From assembly GCA_950295325.1 (NCBI GenBank), contig OX485805.1, positions 43,488,758-43,552,757 of the forward strand: DNA of 64,000 nucleotides, written 5' to 3'. Position numbers and translations under genes: made by a program. Shown piece by piece: positions 47,170 through 60,339 of the stretch. This DNA comes from Polytrichum commune. Its lineage: Eukaryota > Streptophyta > Polytrichopsida > Polytrichales > Polytrichaceae. The notes below the pieces were generated by a model. The model was not told where the DNA came from and ran no database searches. It was given only the letters and a program-made list of their open reading frames with translations. Position 1 is the first letter of the stretch, and each line of letters begins with the position of its first letter.

Positions 47170-48345
47170 TCATTGGAATCATCCCTTCTTGCTTTGGGAA
47201 ATGTGAACCTTGTCAAGTGAAATCTATCATATAGCAATCTTACAGGTCCTATCCCTCATACATTTGCAAACCTCACATCTATTTTCTCATTAAATCTTGT
47301 ACGAAATCAACTATTTGGATCCTTACCCAATTTTAATTATCAAATGGAGGGCCTACAATCTTTAGACTTGTCTGAGAACATGTTCACTAATCTGATTCCT
47401 TTGATAACCATAAACCAAACTCTAGCAATATATACATGACCAGGTTGGATATATCATATAACAAACTCAACAATAACATATTTGTGTCTTCATCTGACTT
47501 TTATAGTGCATGGCCAGCATTGTAAACACTTGGCATAGGGAACAACCTCTTCTATGGATCACTCCATCTAGACTTTACCAAATTTGTGTCCCTTGAGTAT
47601 TTTTCAACAACAAACAACAAAATCACATGAACCATTCCCCCAACTTTTGGAACCCATAACTCTAGTCAGCTTGTCTTGATAGATCATAGTTATAACCAAC
47701 TTGCCGGGAACATCCCTACAAGGTTAGCCCCAACAATTCCATCAGAGTACTTAAGTGTTATTCGTGTCTTGAACATTGCAAAAAATACTTTGACATGTAT
47801 GATTCCCATATTGATTACAAGGCTTAGCAACCTCCAAGTGTTAAATTAATCCTTCAATAACCTCATAGGTTCAATCCCTTCACAGCTTCACTATTTGGAT
47901 GGTTACAAAGTGGTACCCTCAAATACCGCGAATATCTCAAAACAACCTCACGGAGGTGATTCCTAACATTTTGGAGAAATTATCATCTCTTTCTACTTGC
48001 AACATCTCCTTCAAAAATCTTCATGTGCCAATACCTACACACGATCAATTTGCATTCGGTGTGTTTCCAAGTGATTCTTATCTTCCAAGAAATGATGGCC
48101 TTGTGGGAGAGGTTTTCGATTGATCATGTAGCAACTCAAATGTTCCACATGGAGTGGAGCCACAATTATCACATATTAAGGCCAATCCCTTCAATGATAT
48201 GATGTCTTTGCCGGGCTTCTTGGTTGAAATGGGCATCATATTCTCCTCCGTGATGTTTTTCTTGATGTATAAGCAACATGGTCATAATAGTTTGAAGAGT
48301 ATTGATATGCATAGAAGAATTGATAGGGCAATTATGACGTAGTTA
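47170..48345 (+). pseudogene. LRR receptor-like protein pseudogene
   Basis: Broken frames read in order as LRR repeats: LTGPIPHTFANLTS, LVRNQLFGSLPNF, LQSLDLSENMFTNLIP, then IRVLNIAKNTL, ISQNNLTEVIP and LEKLSSLSTCNISF. These are followed by the receptor-like-protein C-cap pattern PIPTHDQFAFGVFPSDSY and a hydrophobic membrane segment (about 48202-48265, MGIIFSSVMFFLMY). Several stops and frameshifts interrupt it, the N-terminal part is missing and no kinase follows. In plants such proteins act in cell-surface immune or developmental signalling, but this copy is dead. Confidence 0.75.
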
Positions 48346-51145
48346 GTGGAGGGGTTCTTCATGGAAATTGTAATTTCATCTAGTACATATCCATGAAATT
48401 ACTCATCGATATCATGATTTAATGCACTGATCAATATCATGAAATTACTCATCCACCATTGATTCGATTTTATACTGGAAGTACGGAAAAAAAAAAAAAA
48501 AAAAAAAAAAAACAATGTCGGGCAATAAATCTGACGTGAATTTGATCCTATGGGCTTTATCATGCTCAAGAGGTCCCTTGGTGTACATGATGGGATTTAC
48601 TGCCTAACTTGTGGTAGATGGGCTCTTTTTTGTAAGTGTTACGTTATTTTAATGTCCGTTCACTACAAGGGGGGTACGGGTTCTTGTTTATCGTTGAGCT
48701 TTTCATTAGTAAGTACGAGGTATGTGAGATATTTGATGATTATTTGGTGGATGTTTACATTATAATTTTGATGAGTGATGTGTGAATATGTAGGTTTTCA
48801 AGGAGTTCTATCATTCTTGTGTGTATGGCTCCCCTTACCCCTGCAGTGCTCACTATGAGGGTCAATGTAGCCTTGTGTTCTAATTGCATTAATAAAGGGT
48901 TGTATTTGTCGTCTTTCATTTGTATGGCTTTGTCAAGGAACCTACCATAGTTTACTAGCAGGTTCGGCAACTTGCTGCCTAATATTTAATTAAAATTCAA
49001 AAAGTAGGTTCGGCACCTAAAATTAGTATATTCATATTTTCGGCAATTTTCTCTTTTAATTTTTTTAAAAATTCAGCTTAAATTCATTTTTACTTTAAGC
49101 TTACATCTTGTACATCTGTCTTGCATTGAATGACAAGTAAGATGTGAGTGAAAAGTTGAGAATGCTCTGTGCTTTATGCAAGTAGAGTGGAGTTGTGTTC
49201 AACAATGCATATGGGATATGTAAACTTTGAGGTGAAGCACCTAGTTAGACTTCATTTTTATAACACGCATAACTTTTGCATAGAGTCTTCAAATGACATA
49301 AAATTTGTTGGAGGTGAAAGATTACTTGATTTCTAAACTCTTCTTAGACCAGCACAATTCCAAAAAAAATTGATCTTCTATGCACAAATGAGCTCCGAAA
49401 AACTGTTATGAACGCATTTTAATTTTTTTATCTTTACACGGCTGCAATGTTTTGTCCATATCTTTTGCATAAAGACTTATTTTGACACAAAACTTGTTGG
49501 AGGTGGAAGAAGGATTGATTTCTCAACTTTTGTTAGTTGGACAAAATTCTATAAAACTTCATCTTCTATGCTCAATTGGACTCCAAAAATTTGTGTACAA
49601 CACATTTGAAAAGCCTCACCTAGAGTCTTGCTACTTCTTAACCCATATTCTTTGTGGACTAATGTAAGTGAGCTTGATTACAAAAGGAGCACCTTCTCTC
49701 CTTCAAAATTCACATATGCTTCCATTGTAAGTAAAACTCTAGTGAGAAGTAAAAAATTCTTACTTTTTGGCAATTTTGAAAAATAATTAATTTTATATTC
49801 GGCAAAAAATGACAATAACATTCCAAATTTTTAGGCATCTATTTTTAGAATTATTTTGTGCCAAACTTGCTATTAAACTACGGTATTATGTATGCAAGTG
49901 AATTCAATGGTTCAGATGGTTAGGTCCCCCGCATCTTGTCATTTTTGGATGTTGAGGTGGAGGAATGTGGTGGAGCATATTAGTGATAGTCATGATGATG
50001 GTATAATGGAAGACGATCCAGGTAGTTACAGAGCCTCCCTACATGGATCCAAGTAGAGTAAGGACAATGAAAGCCATTTAGATAGTTCACAATACAATCC
50101 ACTTTATGTTGAATCGGATATGATCGTGTTATGACTTGGACTATTTTGGATCTAACATTCTATATACATGCGACTATATTTTATAGTTGCACTAATAAAG
50201 AAAAAACATTGAGCCCATTACTTAGATTTATATAACAACATCTAGATATTGGGCTTCGTTTTGAATTACCACAAACAATGGACATTGAATTTTGTGGGCA
50301 ATGCCCCCTTGCCCTTCTGTCTATGCCCAACTACTCAAGTTTCTTTCTCCCACAATGTCTTCATCAATTCATTTATCAAACCTACTTGAATTCTAGAAAT
50401 ATAATAAGAAGCATGCTAATACTTGGGAATGCGTACGCACTTTCAGGGGGAAATTGGATGTTAAATCTAACAACAATATTAAATTCATTTCCAAGCCTTC
50501 ATTCTCAACTTGCATTTGTTGATTTAAAAGTACAATAAAGCATTCAATATTTTCAAAAAAAATTGTTCTGAATTCTTCACTCATATTATCACACAAAATT
50601 TATTATTATTTATGCCAAAATACCACAGTTATAAGATACTAGTGGTCCTAGTACCCCAAAAAAATTGTCCCTCACCGCTCACAAGTTACCACTCACATAA
50701 TAACACTCCTCCACCAGTTCTGCAACAAAATTGAGCACCTACCTACACCAAACATGAAATCACAACAGCATTGACATTTCTGTCCAACATTATGTGCTCC
50801 AACTGGGTGAGGTAATGTTCACAACAAGAATGTTTTTTGAACCAAATGTGAGCACTTCCATAACTTCACCCTCATCCACAAGCAGACCGACATCGAGAAT
50901 TGCAACATCATTGTCAAGACACCCAACAACATTTGTGGGAGTCAATGTGACGTAGGGAAAAATAATGAACCAAGTCTTCCGGTTCAATGCTCTCTAGCAC
51001 CCACATGCACCGTCAATGCAGCCACCCACCAAAATACTTATTGTCATTAATAATGTTCATTAATTGAATCAAAGACTTGTATGTCATTATATGGCCATGT
51101 GGTGTACTTGTGTTGTAAGAAAATTGGCATGTATACTTTTTAGTG
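48346..51145. other. Gene-free spacer
   Basis: No gene is supported. There is an A-run at about 48487-48512. A fragment at 49250-49640 is partly duplicated: 'acttttgcatagagtcttca' and 'cttttgcataaagactt', each followed by a 'cttgttggaggt' block about 240 bp apart. Short frames at 50278-50538 and elsewhere show no motifs. Confidence 0.45.
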
Positions 51146-51358
51146 TAATTAGTGTGGGTTGCCATTAGGAGTCACGTGTTGCTATAACGTTTTACCGACA
51201 TTATCATTCTCTATCAACTAAGTTATATCATGTTCTTCGGTGTGCATACTTACTACTTATGTTGTTTGGGTGAAAATTGATACTCTCAGTAAAATGTTAT
51301 AACAATGCGTAACTCCAAATGGTAACACACATTAATAGGGCAACTTGGTGTAATTGTC
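51146..51358. mobile_element. ACTACACTA-type MITE, diverged
   Basis: Inverted ends of about 40 bp with mismatches: 'gtgtgggttgccattagga' to 'gttgctataac' on the left, and 'gttataacaatgcgtaactc' to 'ggtaacacacatt' on the right. It is about 210 bp and noncoding. Confidence 0.65.
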
Positions 51359-51512
51359 TAGAATGGACGAAATAGCCTTTTTGTTTTGGTGTTTTTTTAT
51401 CTATTATAGTGCAGAAGCGGGTCCCAACAACAACAAACTACGAAGATGCAAAGTAGTGTTGATTAGTACGTTGGGCAATCTTTGGACCAAAACATAAACC
51501 AAAAAAAAAACC

Positions 51513-51517
51513 TAAAA

Positions 51518-51551
<34 letters not shown>

Positions 51552-51572
51552 TAAAACACACACACACACAAT
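51513..51572. repeat. Compound microsatellite (TAA)n and (CA)n
   Basis: About a dozen TAA units at 51514-51550 are followed by ACAC repeats at about 51555-51571. This is simple sequence only. Confidence 0.95.
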
Positions 51573-53866
51573 TACAAACCAAAACACAAACCAAAACATA
51601 AGTTAGGCTATAAATATTTTATTTTGTGTCATATGATATTTTATGTCACTATGATAACTATTCTAATGACACTTCTTATGAATAAGACTTTTACAAGTAC
51701 TGTAGTCCCAACTCACTTCAAGATCGTCCAATTTTGGTATATTCTGCATCCTAACTTTAATGTTTAAAGTATTGTCATGGATGATCAAATTTGGATGAAA
51801 AGTCGCTTAGTAAGTGATAGTAATTGCGACATTGTAAACCTATAATGCCCAAATTTGTTTACAACCAAATTTGTTTACAAGGAATGACAAATTATCTTAG
51901 ATTCATTTAGTGTTAGTGGCACTACACATGTCGATTACAATTAGTGTTGAGCAAGAAAACAGGAATTGGTGACACTAAATACAATATTTAGTAATTGGTG
52001 CTATGCATGCAATCATTCCCATGAACTTAGAAAGCTTTGAGGTTGGCCTCACACTTTACTTGTTTAAGCAATTTGTAAATGAAATATAGATGGTTTGAAC
52101 ACACAATCACTTGCATGGGAAAATGCCTCTCCCAATTGACATAAGCAAGCCATTGTAGGTTGTACCAATACAAAGACTTCTATCATACATAAAGACCCCA
52201 AGAACAGAGTCACCCATGAATATAAGGGCCTGCCTATAATTTCTGTCCGTTAGATGCAAGATTGATCAACTATGTGAGGGTGGTTGCTCCGGAATCTCCA
52301 CAAGCAATTTCACAATGTACCCATTACAAAGAAAAATTCACACTAGGACTTCATGAATGGAAAACTTATCATCATTACCAGCTCATCACTTTTGACAATT
52401 GAATAAGAAATTGAATACGAGCTCCAAATATTACGAGGGAATTTGCTACAGACACAACTTGGATTCGCAAAATCATCTTCTACTGATTGCATGTTTCACA
52501 TCTCAAGTGGGTGCAGATCTAAAAGTGTCCGTTTATGGGCCACATACCTTAGCCAAGCGAATGACACTTGCATCTTGCATGCAACATTGGAGATTCCATT
52601 CCAAGTGACCAGTGCAGACTTTGCCAATGGTCCTTACCTCTTCTGTCTGACCATATAGCCAATCAAAAGGGACACAAAGATTACAACATTCATGTACTTC
52701 CATCCTGCATGAAGTCGCAACTCGAGTATGAAGTTACAAATTATGCAAAACCTAATTATGAAATTAAAGGCAGTAAGGATATCAGCACTCAAATGAAACT
52801 GAGACAAGCAACACATCCAGATGACATAGCAGATCTACGCATTTCATTTTGCAACGAATCACCTGCAAGAGCCTGACTTTTCTGGGAAACAGAATTATAT
52901 TACAGGCAAAGTATTGAAGCAGGGACTATGAACCTCTTCTTTGAGTTGTAATGAAGGCCAAAGAGCTGGAGTAAGACATGATTGTAAAAAAACACTGCCC
53001 CATCTACTTCCTTCCCAAAGACCGAGTAATATTCTTTTGCACCTCAGCAACAAGACAAATCTCAGGCATCCTTCATTGAATCTACTTAGAGACCTGTGCT
53101 TTCACTGAAACTATGACAAATACAAGTGCAAAATCCACCCACTCTTCTTCCAGACTGACCTAGTTAATCACAAGATTTGAGGGCTTGATTGATAAGTGAA
53201 GCCTGTGCACTTGAAAAGAAAATTCAATATCCATGAGGCAAGTTCATCTTCTGCCTGCTCACAGATTCTAAAACGGAATAAAGATGAGCCAGAAATAGTA
53301 GGACATTCAAAAAGATAAGTGTGCAAATTGAAAATGGACACATGTGATCTGGACAGGACAGAAACCATACTACGGCGCATGAAGGCTGGGATATACCTTT
53401 CCATTTTCCTTTTGAATACTGTCAAAAGTGAGTTGAGGAGTAAATATACAAAGAAAAATATTGACATACAGAAATCGAAAGATGGTCTACACCTGAAAAA
53501 GAAGTTGCTTCAAAAATGAACACTTCAAAGCATATACATTGCCCTTCCTAAACCTGCTGGTGCTCATTAAACTGGAAGTTTGTTTTGAACTTGAACCTTA
53601 AGCCTTCCACCAAGAATTATTAGAAATTCAGTAGGGATTCCACTCTCACAGAGCACGTTGTAGCCAACGTAGGACATCCATCAGGAAGGACTGAAGATTC
53701 TGTTTTCTGATGCACCTAAACTGGAGAAATTTTATGTAGCTCACACAAGGTTCCCCTTACCCTCATGCAAACTATTGTGAGCAGCAAGTAGCACACCAGG
53801 GAGTAGAAACTCATCCATGCACCTCTTCTGTTCACCTCTAACCAAACATCCTTGTCTTTACACCCA
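51573..53866. other. Spacer and CUL3 3' flank
   Basis: No second gene is supported. Positions 52395-52560 hold a fragment of the AGGTAGA-type element ('gagctccaaatattacgagg', 'caagtgggtgcagatc'). The last several hundred bases before 53866 should include the CUL3 3' UTR, but I cannot place a poly(A) site. Confidence 0.45.
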
Positions 53867-56800
53867 TCAGGCCAGGTATCGATACAACTTTCTGTCTACC
53901 CTATCCCTTTCCAGAAATTCTCTTTCAATCAAGGATTCAATGCGCTTTTTAATCACAGCAGGGTTCGGTAAAAAGCGAGCTTGGAGCTGCTTGGTCACCT
54001 CACTGATGATATTGTTGTGGTCCAAAAGTCGTCTTGACTTCATGATTCTCACAATAGCAGCCTCTATTTGTGGTTTCCTATCTTCCTCCACCTTTTGCCG
54101 TGTCTCCTGTTTCTCAGGCTCACTCTCCTTTTGAGCCACAACCGTGCTGACTTTTACCTTGTATAACTTGCTAGTAAACTTGTCATTAAACCAAAACTCA
54201 TCATCCTCAGAGATATCCTTGCTCATTGGAACCTTCCGTAGCACATTCTTTCCCTTCACACAGGCCAACGACTGTAGATTCCTCTTCAAATCTGGGGCAG
54301 GTATATCTGTTGCTTGCTCTATCTCTGCATAGGTGAGGCGATCTGCTTGATTGAAAAGACAAAGTATGCACATTTGATATGTGGACACATTCAACTCATG
54401 TTTATTATCATTCCCAAATGTTGCTTTCAAATCTGCTGTGCCCATATTGGTTTGCCAGGTCAATCTCCGCCCTGTATGAGTAGAGAGGTAGTACTGCTTG
54501 AACTTGTCACACATCGCAAGAATCTCTGTTGGCATGTTACACCTTGCACCAGACTGCGTTGGCCACGACCCTGTAGTGAGCACTTGCACAGCAAGAGTTG
54601 GCCCTTCACTTGCCTCACCCCCGACCAGGGTTGCATTGAAGCCCTGCATTGTGTCACGGGAGGTCTTCATGTCTGTAAACATGCCCTCAAGTTTTGATGT
54701 GAACTGGTAGCCACACTCTGTCTTCAGTTTCACAATGAGACTGCGCTCTGCATCATCAGATACTGTCCTACCTGACAGTAGCCGCTTCGCGAGGTGCTGT
54801 TTATAGTACTTCTCAAAGACATCCTTCTCTTGCAGATATCGGAATAACATCATTACCTTGTCCAAAACTGATTCCACATCCTCTTCACTTACACCCTTAA
54901 GTCCTTTCCTCAGCTTATCGTCTACAAACAGAGAAATAAACTCTGGGGACCGCACATTCAAGTTTATGAAGTATTCAAAGGAGGAGTTCAGTGCATTTTG
55001 GAAGGTCTTGTCATTGTTGAAAGAGAGCTGAATGATCTTGTCATACTTGTCTTTCTCATCAAGTAGACGTTGCACAAACTCTACAGGATCTTTCAGCCTC
55101 TCTGGATCTGTGACAAGCTGTTTGCCTGTCTCACGCAGATGGGTCGTCATGAGGTCCCTCACTGTCTGCAGTCCTGTCAACACCCGACGGAACAAGTTGT
55201 ACATCCTCCCCAAATCCTCATACTTGTCATCAATGAGCATAGATACCAGACCCGAATTCTCCATTTCCACCAACATTTTCATGCGATTACCAATAACCTC
55301 CCTCTCCACCACTGCCGTGATTTTTGCCTCGCTCTTAGGATCAAGGTAATGAGTGACTCTGTCAATCTCTTCATTCAGTCTTTTCTCTGCCTTACGCAAA
55401 TAGTCAGCACAATCACTGGTTTCTATGAATTGCTGAGATTCGAGTCGGTAAAAGTCAGAAGCTGCATCCAAAAATGGTCTCTCAAAATCCTCTTGATACA
55501 CAGCTGGACCCAGGTCAACAAGCATCTTGGTAATGTTCCTCATGAGACCTCGGTTAATCACTTCTCCAGTCCGTTCTCTGTGCACAAGATCTAAAAGTGT
55601 ATCCAACAGTCGGTCCCTAATCTTTGGAGACCTCACAATGTTATCTCGCCACAAATTCAGCCCCAACTCATGGACAGGGGTCTTATTGAAGTTGTTCACA
55701 AACGTCCTGTCCATATACATCAATATATCTCGTATCATTTGTAGTGACTTGTTATGCTCACACCATTTGGCATCAAGCTCCTCCAGAAACAGACCTCCTT
55801 GAGCAGCCTCTACAATCCTTGCAATTTCCCGCAGATGCTGAGTCATCGTATTTACAATGCCTGAGTACAGTTTCTCCCCATACTTGTGAAGCACCATGTT
55901 ATATGCATTCCTGTTCCCATGCAGTCAATCAATACAGATCAACCTCCTCAGATGTAGAATAGACAACACCCGCACAGGGAGAAAGAAGAAATAATGTGCT
56001 TTCCAAGGACTAGGTTAACCCTAGAAACATAACCCTAAGTGCAGCTGGCCAGTACCTCAATGTATTGAGTAGGGCTCTGGCAGTGTAATTTAAACAGGCA
56101 CATTGCGAATCCCGTCCATGTTAATACTGCTCGTTTTCTAAGATTGATATCTAATTAGCATGGAGCCGCAATGTCTGAAAGACATGCTAATTTGAACCCC
56201 ATGCTGCTAAATCTGCACCGAAACAGACATGAGACGAACAAACCCATGTGACCATTTGATATTAGGACGCGATTACGACAAAATTAGGGAAAGGTGCAAT
56301 ATTTTCAGCGATTCCTTTCGTTTTCATGCTTAAAATGACTCCATAATTTAACCATGGGCTCTATGTGCCCAAGAAGGCGACCCAAGCACCTAGCACATAC
56401 TTGTTCTGGAGGTGGAAACGGAGGGAGACGAAACCCTAACCTCTCCATGAAACGCCTTATATGGCAACAACAATCCCAAAGTAGCACTTTACTCACGAAG
56501 TCCAAGACCTGAGAGTAGTGAACCTAACGGCAACCACGACGACAATACGAACTTGGAGCACTCTAATTGATCCAATAAGAGTAACACTTTCTCTCCCTTC
56601 CATCCCATCCCAGACCTGCAAAGGATGCAGCAATTGCACGAAGAAAAGACGACACCGATGCGGTCGCCATCACCTTCGCCTTGAAAGGACGGCAATTATT
56701 AGTTCATGCAAGCAGCGAATTAGAGAGGGATAGAGAGGAGCGCGCACCTATAGAGTTCCTCGAAGCTCAGGCCGCTGGCATTGTGATTGTAAATCTCGTG

Positions 56801-56908
56801 AATGGCATCTTCCAGAATTTTCCACGTCTTCTCGGCATACTTGGGATCCATCTCCACCTTGTGCTTGAATGGCTCTATTTTAAAATTCTTCTTCTTTGCC
56901 TGACTCAT
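53867..56908 (-). CDS. CUL3: Cullin-3, scaffold of BTB/CUL3/RBX1 ubiquitin ligases
   Basis: Two exons: 56908-56748 (161 nt, ATG at 56908) and 55910-53867 (2,044 nt). The intron 55911-56747 has GTGCGC/ACAG ends and splits the Arg codon of LYR (AG|G). The protein is 734 residues, matching the roughly 732 of plant CUL3. The N-terminus, MSQAKKKNFKIEPFKHKV, is followed by the helical repeats that bind BTB substrate adaptors (ASGLSFEELYR, NAYNMVLHKYGEKLYSG). The cullin-homology region binds the RING protein RBX1 (VFEKYYKQHLAKRLLSG, ECGYQFTSKLEGMFTDM). The winged-helix C-terminus has the NEDD8 acceptor Lys at about 678 in IVRIMKSRR and ends DRKLYRYLA. No frameshifts are seen, so it should be functional in cytosolic and nuclear protein turnover. 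Identification is by conserved sequence blocks known from the family. Confidence 0.97.
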
Positions 56909-57470
56909 CTTGGCCCCCTCCCCCGAACACAAACAACAAACACACACAAACAAACAAACAAAAAGCCTACAAACTACACACAACACACACAACCACCCCT
57001 GCGCAGCTCAGATGACACAGAAACTGCCACAATTTCAAGTCGCCGTCGATACGCCGTTCCACCCCCGCGATCAATCAACACCGCACTGCCCCCAATTCCA
57101 AAGCCCTTGAAGTGGAACGGCAATAGTATCCACGCTGTGGACACCGCACAGGAAAGAAACAGCACACCAACGCCAAACCCCAATGACTTGGACGAGGAGC
57201 TTCGAGCAAACCCTAGCCCCAACCGACCAACCAACCAAACCCTGATGCGATGGAGCGACGGATTTGTGTGGCGTTTCCGCGGAGGAGTTGTTCTGCGCGG
57301 CCGGGGTTATGCGCACGCCATGGCCGTGGTCATGGGGGAGGGAGCGAGGGCGAGCAAGGACGAAAAGTGCGGAACCCTAACATGCAATCGAGGCGAGAGA
57401 CGGACATGGCATGGCATGGTATGGGGAAGAGGCAAGCGAAGCGAAGCTTGCGTTTTGCTTTTGGCTTTCC
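56909..57470 (-). promoter_or_regulatory. CUL3 5' UTR and core promoter region
   Basis: Directly upstream of the CUL3 ATG is a C/A-rich (minus strand GT-rich) leader with CAAA/CACA repeats, then a distinctly GC-rich block at about 57240-57400, unlike the AT-rich spacer. The many overlapping frames here on both strands are compositional. I cannot place the transcription start. Confidence 0.5.
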
Positions 57471-57740
57471 TGTCCTTTGCTTGTGGTTCGCTTTCCCTTT
57501 CGCGAGCTTGCTCCTCTTCCTCTTCTCCTTTCCTCTTCGTCTTCACGAATGCTTGTTCAGGGTTCTCCCCTGCCCAAACCCTTTGCTTCCCTCTCTCTTG
57601 GATGGATGAATGCAGATGGATGGATGAATGATGGGTGGATGGGGATAAGTTGTTAGCCATGGATGAGTATGCAGGGTTTGTGTCGCTGACATGGCTAGAT
57701 GGCCAAATGTTTATAAACGCCAGTGATGGACAAACAATGT
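57471..57740. repeat. CUL3 upstream segment present in extra copies farther upstream
   Basis: The order 'tttcgctttccc-like', 'gagcttgctcctcttcct', 'acgaatgcttgttcagggtt', GGAT-rich run, 'ggggataagttgttagccat', 'ggatgagtatgca', 'gacatggctagatggcc', 'aaatgtttataaa' is repeated at about 61043-61310 and 61457-61690, and partly near 62690-62760. The GGAT run at 57600-57640 is a microsatellite. Confidence 0.85.
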
Positions 57741-58942
57741 TATTTGGAGTTGTATATTGATCGTTGTATTAATACAATGAGGGAGACGGGGAGAGGCACA
57801 TAACAAAATTTAGATCCATAACAGTGTTATGTGGGACTGACAATATTTTTGGATATTTCTCACATTTAGATTGAATGTGGGAATATTCTGTGGAATATTA
57901 TCAATCTCACATAACATTGTTATGTATATGAATAATGCTATGGATGTAAGGGCTCATAAAATAACATGTCAATTGTAAGTAGGCAATAAAATGTTTTAAT
58001 TCAAAAGCGGAGAAATTGTACAGTTGGAAAGCCTATACGCCCTACATGTTACCCTAAAAGGTATTCTCTACACTTGCCTCCCTAAGTCCGCATATGGGGA
58101 AATAGAGGAGTACCCATGCAAGCGTGGTAGATTGGGACTCTAAGGCAACCTCATGGCTACAACCTACATGCCAACAGTATTTCCCATGAGTTGATCCAAC
58201 ACTTCGCCGAACGGAGTCTACAGCAGCAAGGACTGTTGGCTACAACGTCAAAGCAACATCATCAACAACCCCTGTCCTAAAATCTTCATCGAGCCACCTT
58301 CTTTGCATGTCTTCAAAGGCAAGGTCCCCCAGTTCATTGTCCAACCTAGGAGTTTGTTCATGATGAAGAATGCGATTGATTGCTCGTTCCTCCACTTGTG
58401 CTCATGAGCAAGGCCTTGTGCATTGAAGTATCTCATATTGGAGACACGTGTCATTGTATCAAAGAAGACATTGGAGATAACAAATGGATTCATCGTGATC
58501 TTCCATATTGAAGCCACGCTCCTCACGTCCATACCAGCGGATCGCAATGGAATCACCCACGTTGGATTTGGGCAAATTGGCCACTCTTGCACATGTGGTA
58601 CAAAGTGCCGGCAAGGATAACACCCAAATGTTTCTTCATACGGAAACACGCTCATCGATGCGCCCTTTGCAAAATGTTGCTATGGGAGAGACTCACACGA
58701 TTGTTCAAACCCACCTTCCCAAACTTTGCATATCCATTTTGCCATCATTCATGTTTTCCATTGAAACCTTGTGATGCACGAACTGAAAATGTTCTCATTT
58801 TTGTCGTTCACGCAATATCCCACCATGCCCAAGAAGGTATGCAAACCCCCATCCCTCAATTTCTTGCAAAAGACTACATGACTAGTGGGAGGACTCACAT
58901 CCCATCCCGAGCAAACCTTGATTTTCTTGTTCAACATCAGAA
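57741..58942. other. Gene-free spacer with an unassigned frame
   Basis: A minus-strand frame of 135 codons (58248-58655) and plus frames on the other strand cover the same bases. The minus frame has no motif I recognise and the plus strand has a Cys/His-bearing peptide (HTCGTKCRQG). I do not call a gene. This stretch could be a decayed transposon gene. Confidence 0.35.
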
Positions 58943-59434
58943 TACTACACCATTTATGGTATTTAGTGTCACATGCTTAACAATGTCACTTACCCTCTTT
59001 TGAGGCGTATATTAGGTAACATTGATGATTGACAATTTCATCATAATTGTTACCTCATGACACTTGGCATTCAAGTGCACTTACTACTATCTTCACATGT
59101 GCATGTTCAATAGTGTCATGAGGTGCATGCGTTTGTTAAGTTACACAATGGTTTACAAGTTGACTAAAGTGTACACAAATGACACTATGCCAGTAGCACA
59201 CTCAAATATATTTTCCCCTTGCATACTAAACACAAGACTAGCATCTAACATATCCCAACAAGCTACTCTAAATATCATAATGTAGGGTTTTTTTTCACTT
59301 AAAGAAGTTATTTATGTTGACAAATGGAATCATATAGGTAATTGGTGGGCATGACACTTTGAGACCTCTAGGCATCTAGTTTAAGCCCTTCACAACTAGT
59401 GTACGTGACACTAAATACCATAAATGGTGTAGTA
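58943..59434. mobile_element. MITE with perfect 30-bp terminal inverted repeats
   Basis: Left end 58943-58972 and right end 59405-59434 are exact reverse complements over 30 bases, starting TACTACACCATTTATGG. The terminus continues as 'tatttagtgtcac', linking it to the ACTACACTA family at 23533 and 29250. At 492 bp it is the longest family member here and has the best-preserved ends. It has no coding capacity. Confidence 0.9.
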
Positions 59435-60339
59435 AAATTCCCCTTTCACCACCATTTGAAAATGCTTATGGGTCAAGCCCCACCCCACTGTATAGAACAC
59501 GAGCTGGAAATACATTCTTCCTCAATTAACTTCCTCAATTTTACAAGTAGTCTAATATCAATATCGATGCCTCCACTACAATCGTGACCAACACCTCAAA
59601 ATATTTAAGACACGCTTGGGTGAGCTCTTGGGCTTGCGACCAAGCCAAAGCTTGCATCCCAAAAGCCATGGCAAAGTGGAATGCAATATACCTAGCAAAG
59701 ACATGGACTACATGAGAGCATCACGACAATGCAAAATTGAGCATTTCATCGCAGCAAAAAACCAAGATGAAAGTCAAGCTACAACTACAACATGTGGTGC
59801 CTCAACCCACCGCCATGGCATATTGGCCAACTTTCATTTCCCTCGTTTAGTTGCCTTTAGTTATTAAAACAAGTATCCCCCCCCCCCCGCCCCCCCGGCC
59901 AATCAAAGGTTAATCCAATATGTTGCCTCTCTCACCGCCCTAATGTATCTTGCTTGTTGAGTGTTTGATATTTTTAATGGCATGTTGGATTAGGTGGGTT
60001 CAAAACATTACTCAACTGATGAGTCATGTTCAGCTGCCCTAATTTTTGATTATAGTATGAAGTAGTGGGATTCTGACATCCTAAGTTTTTATTCTTGAAT
60101 TTATTGTTGGGCCCAAGAACACAACTCATCAATTGAGTAATGTTATGTTTGGTGTCCTAGCTCATGCATTGTTGGTTGAATTTGGTGAACTTCTCATGGA
60201 ATTATATGCTCTATAACTAGCTTTGAGTTTTTACAAATGGTTTGCCCACCTACCCTCCTCTTGGTTAGTCAATCAAGCAATCTCACTTTCTCATTACCTT
60301 GTTGAACAAGGGGCTAACACCTAGCATAAATCTACAACC
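59435..60339. other. Gene-free spacer
   Basis: No gene is supported. The 83-codon plus frame at 59616-59867 has no motif. A C-run of about 20 bases, broken once by G, lies at 59878-59897. Confidence 0.4.

Noticed and set aside
55070-55594. 174-codon plus-strand frame inside CUL3
   Set aside because: It is a shadow of the strongly conserved CUL3 exon on the other strand.
56681-57631. 316-codon plus-strand frame upstream of CUL3
   Set aside because: It overlaps CUL3 exon 1 antisense and runs through a low-complexity, GC- and GGAT-rich leader. The peptide is Thr/Asn/Pro/Ser-rich with no motif.
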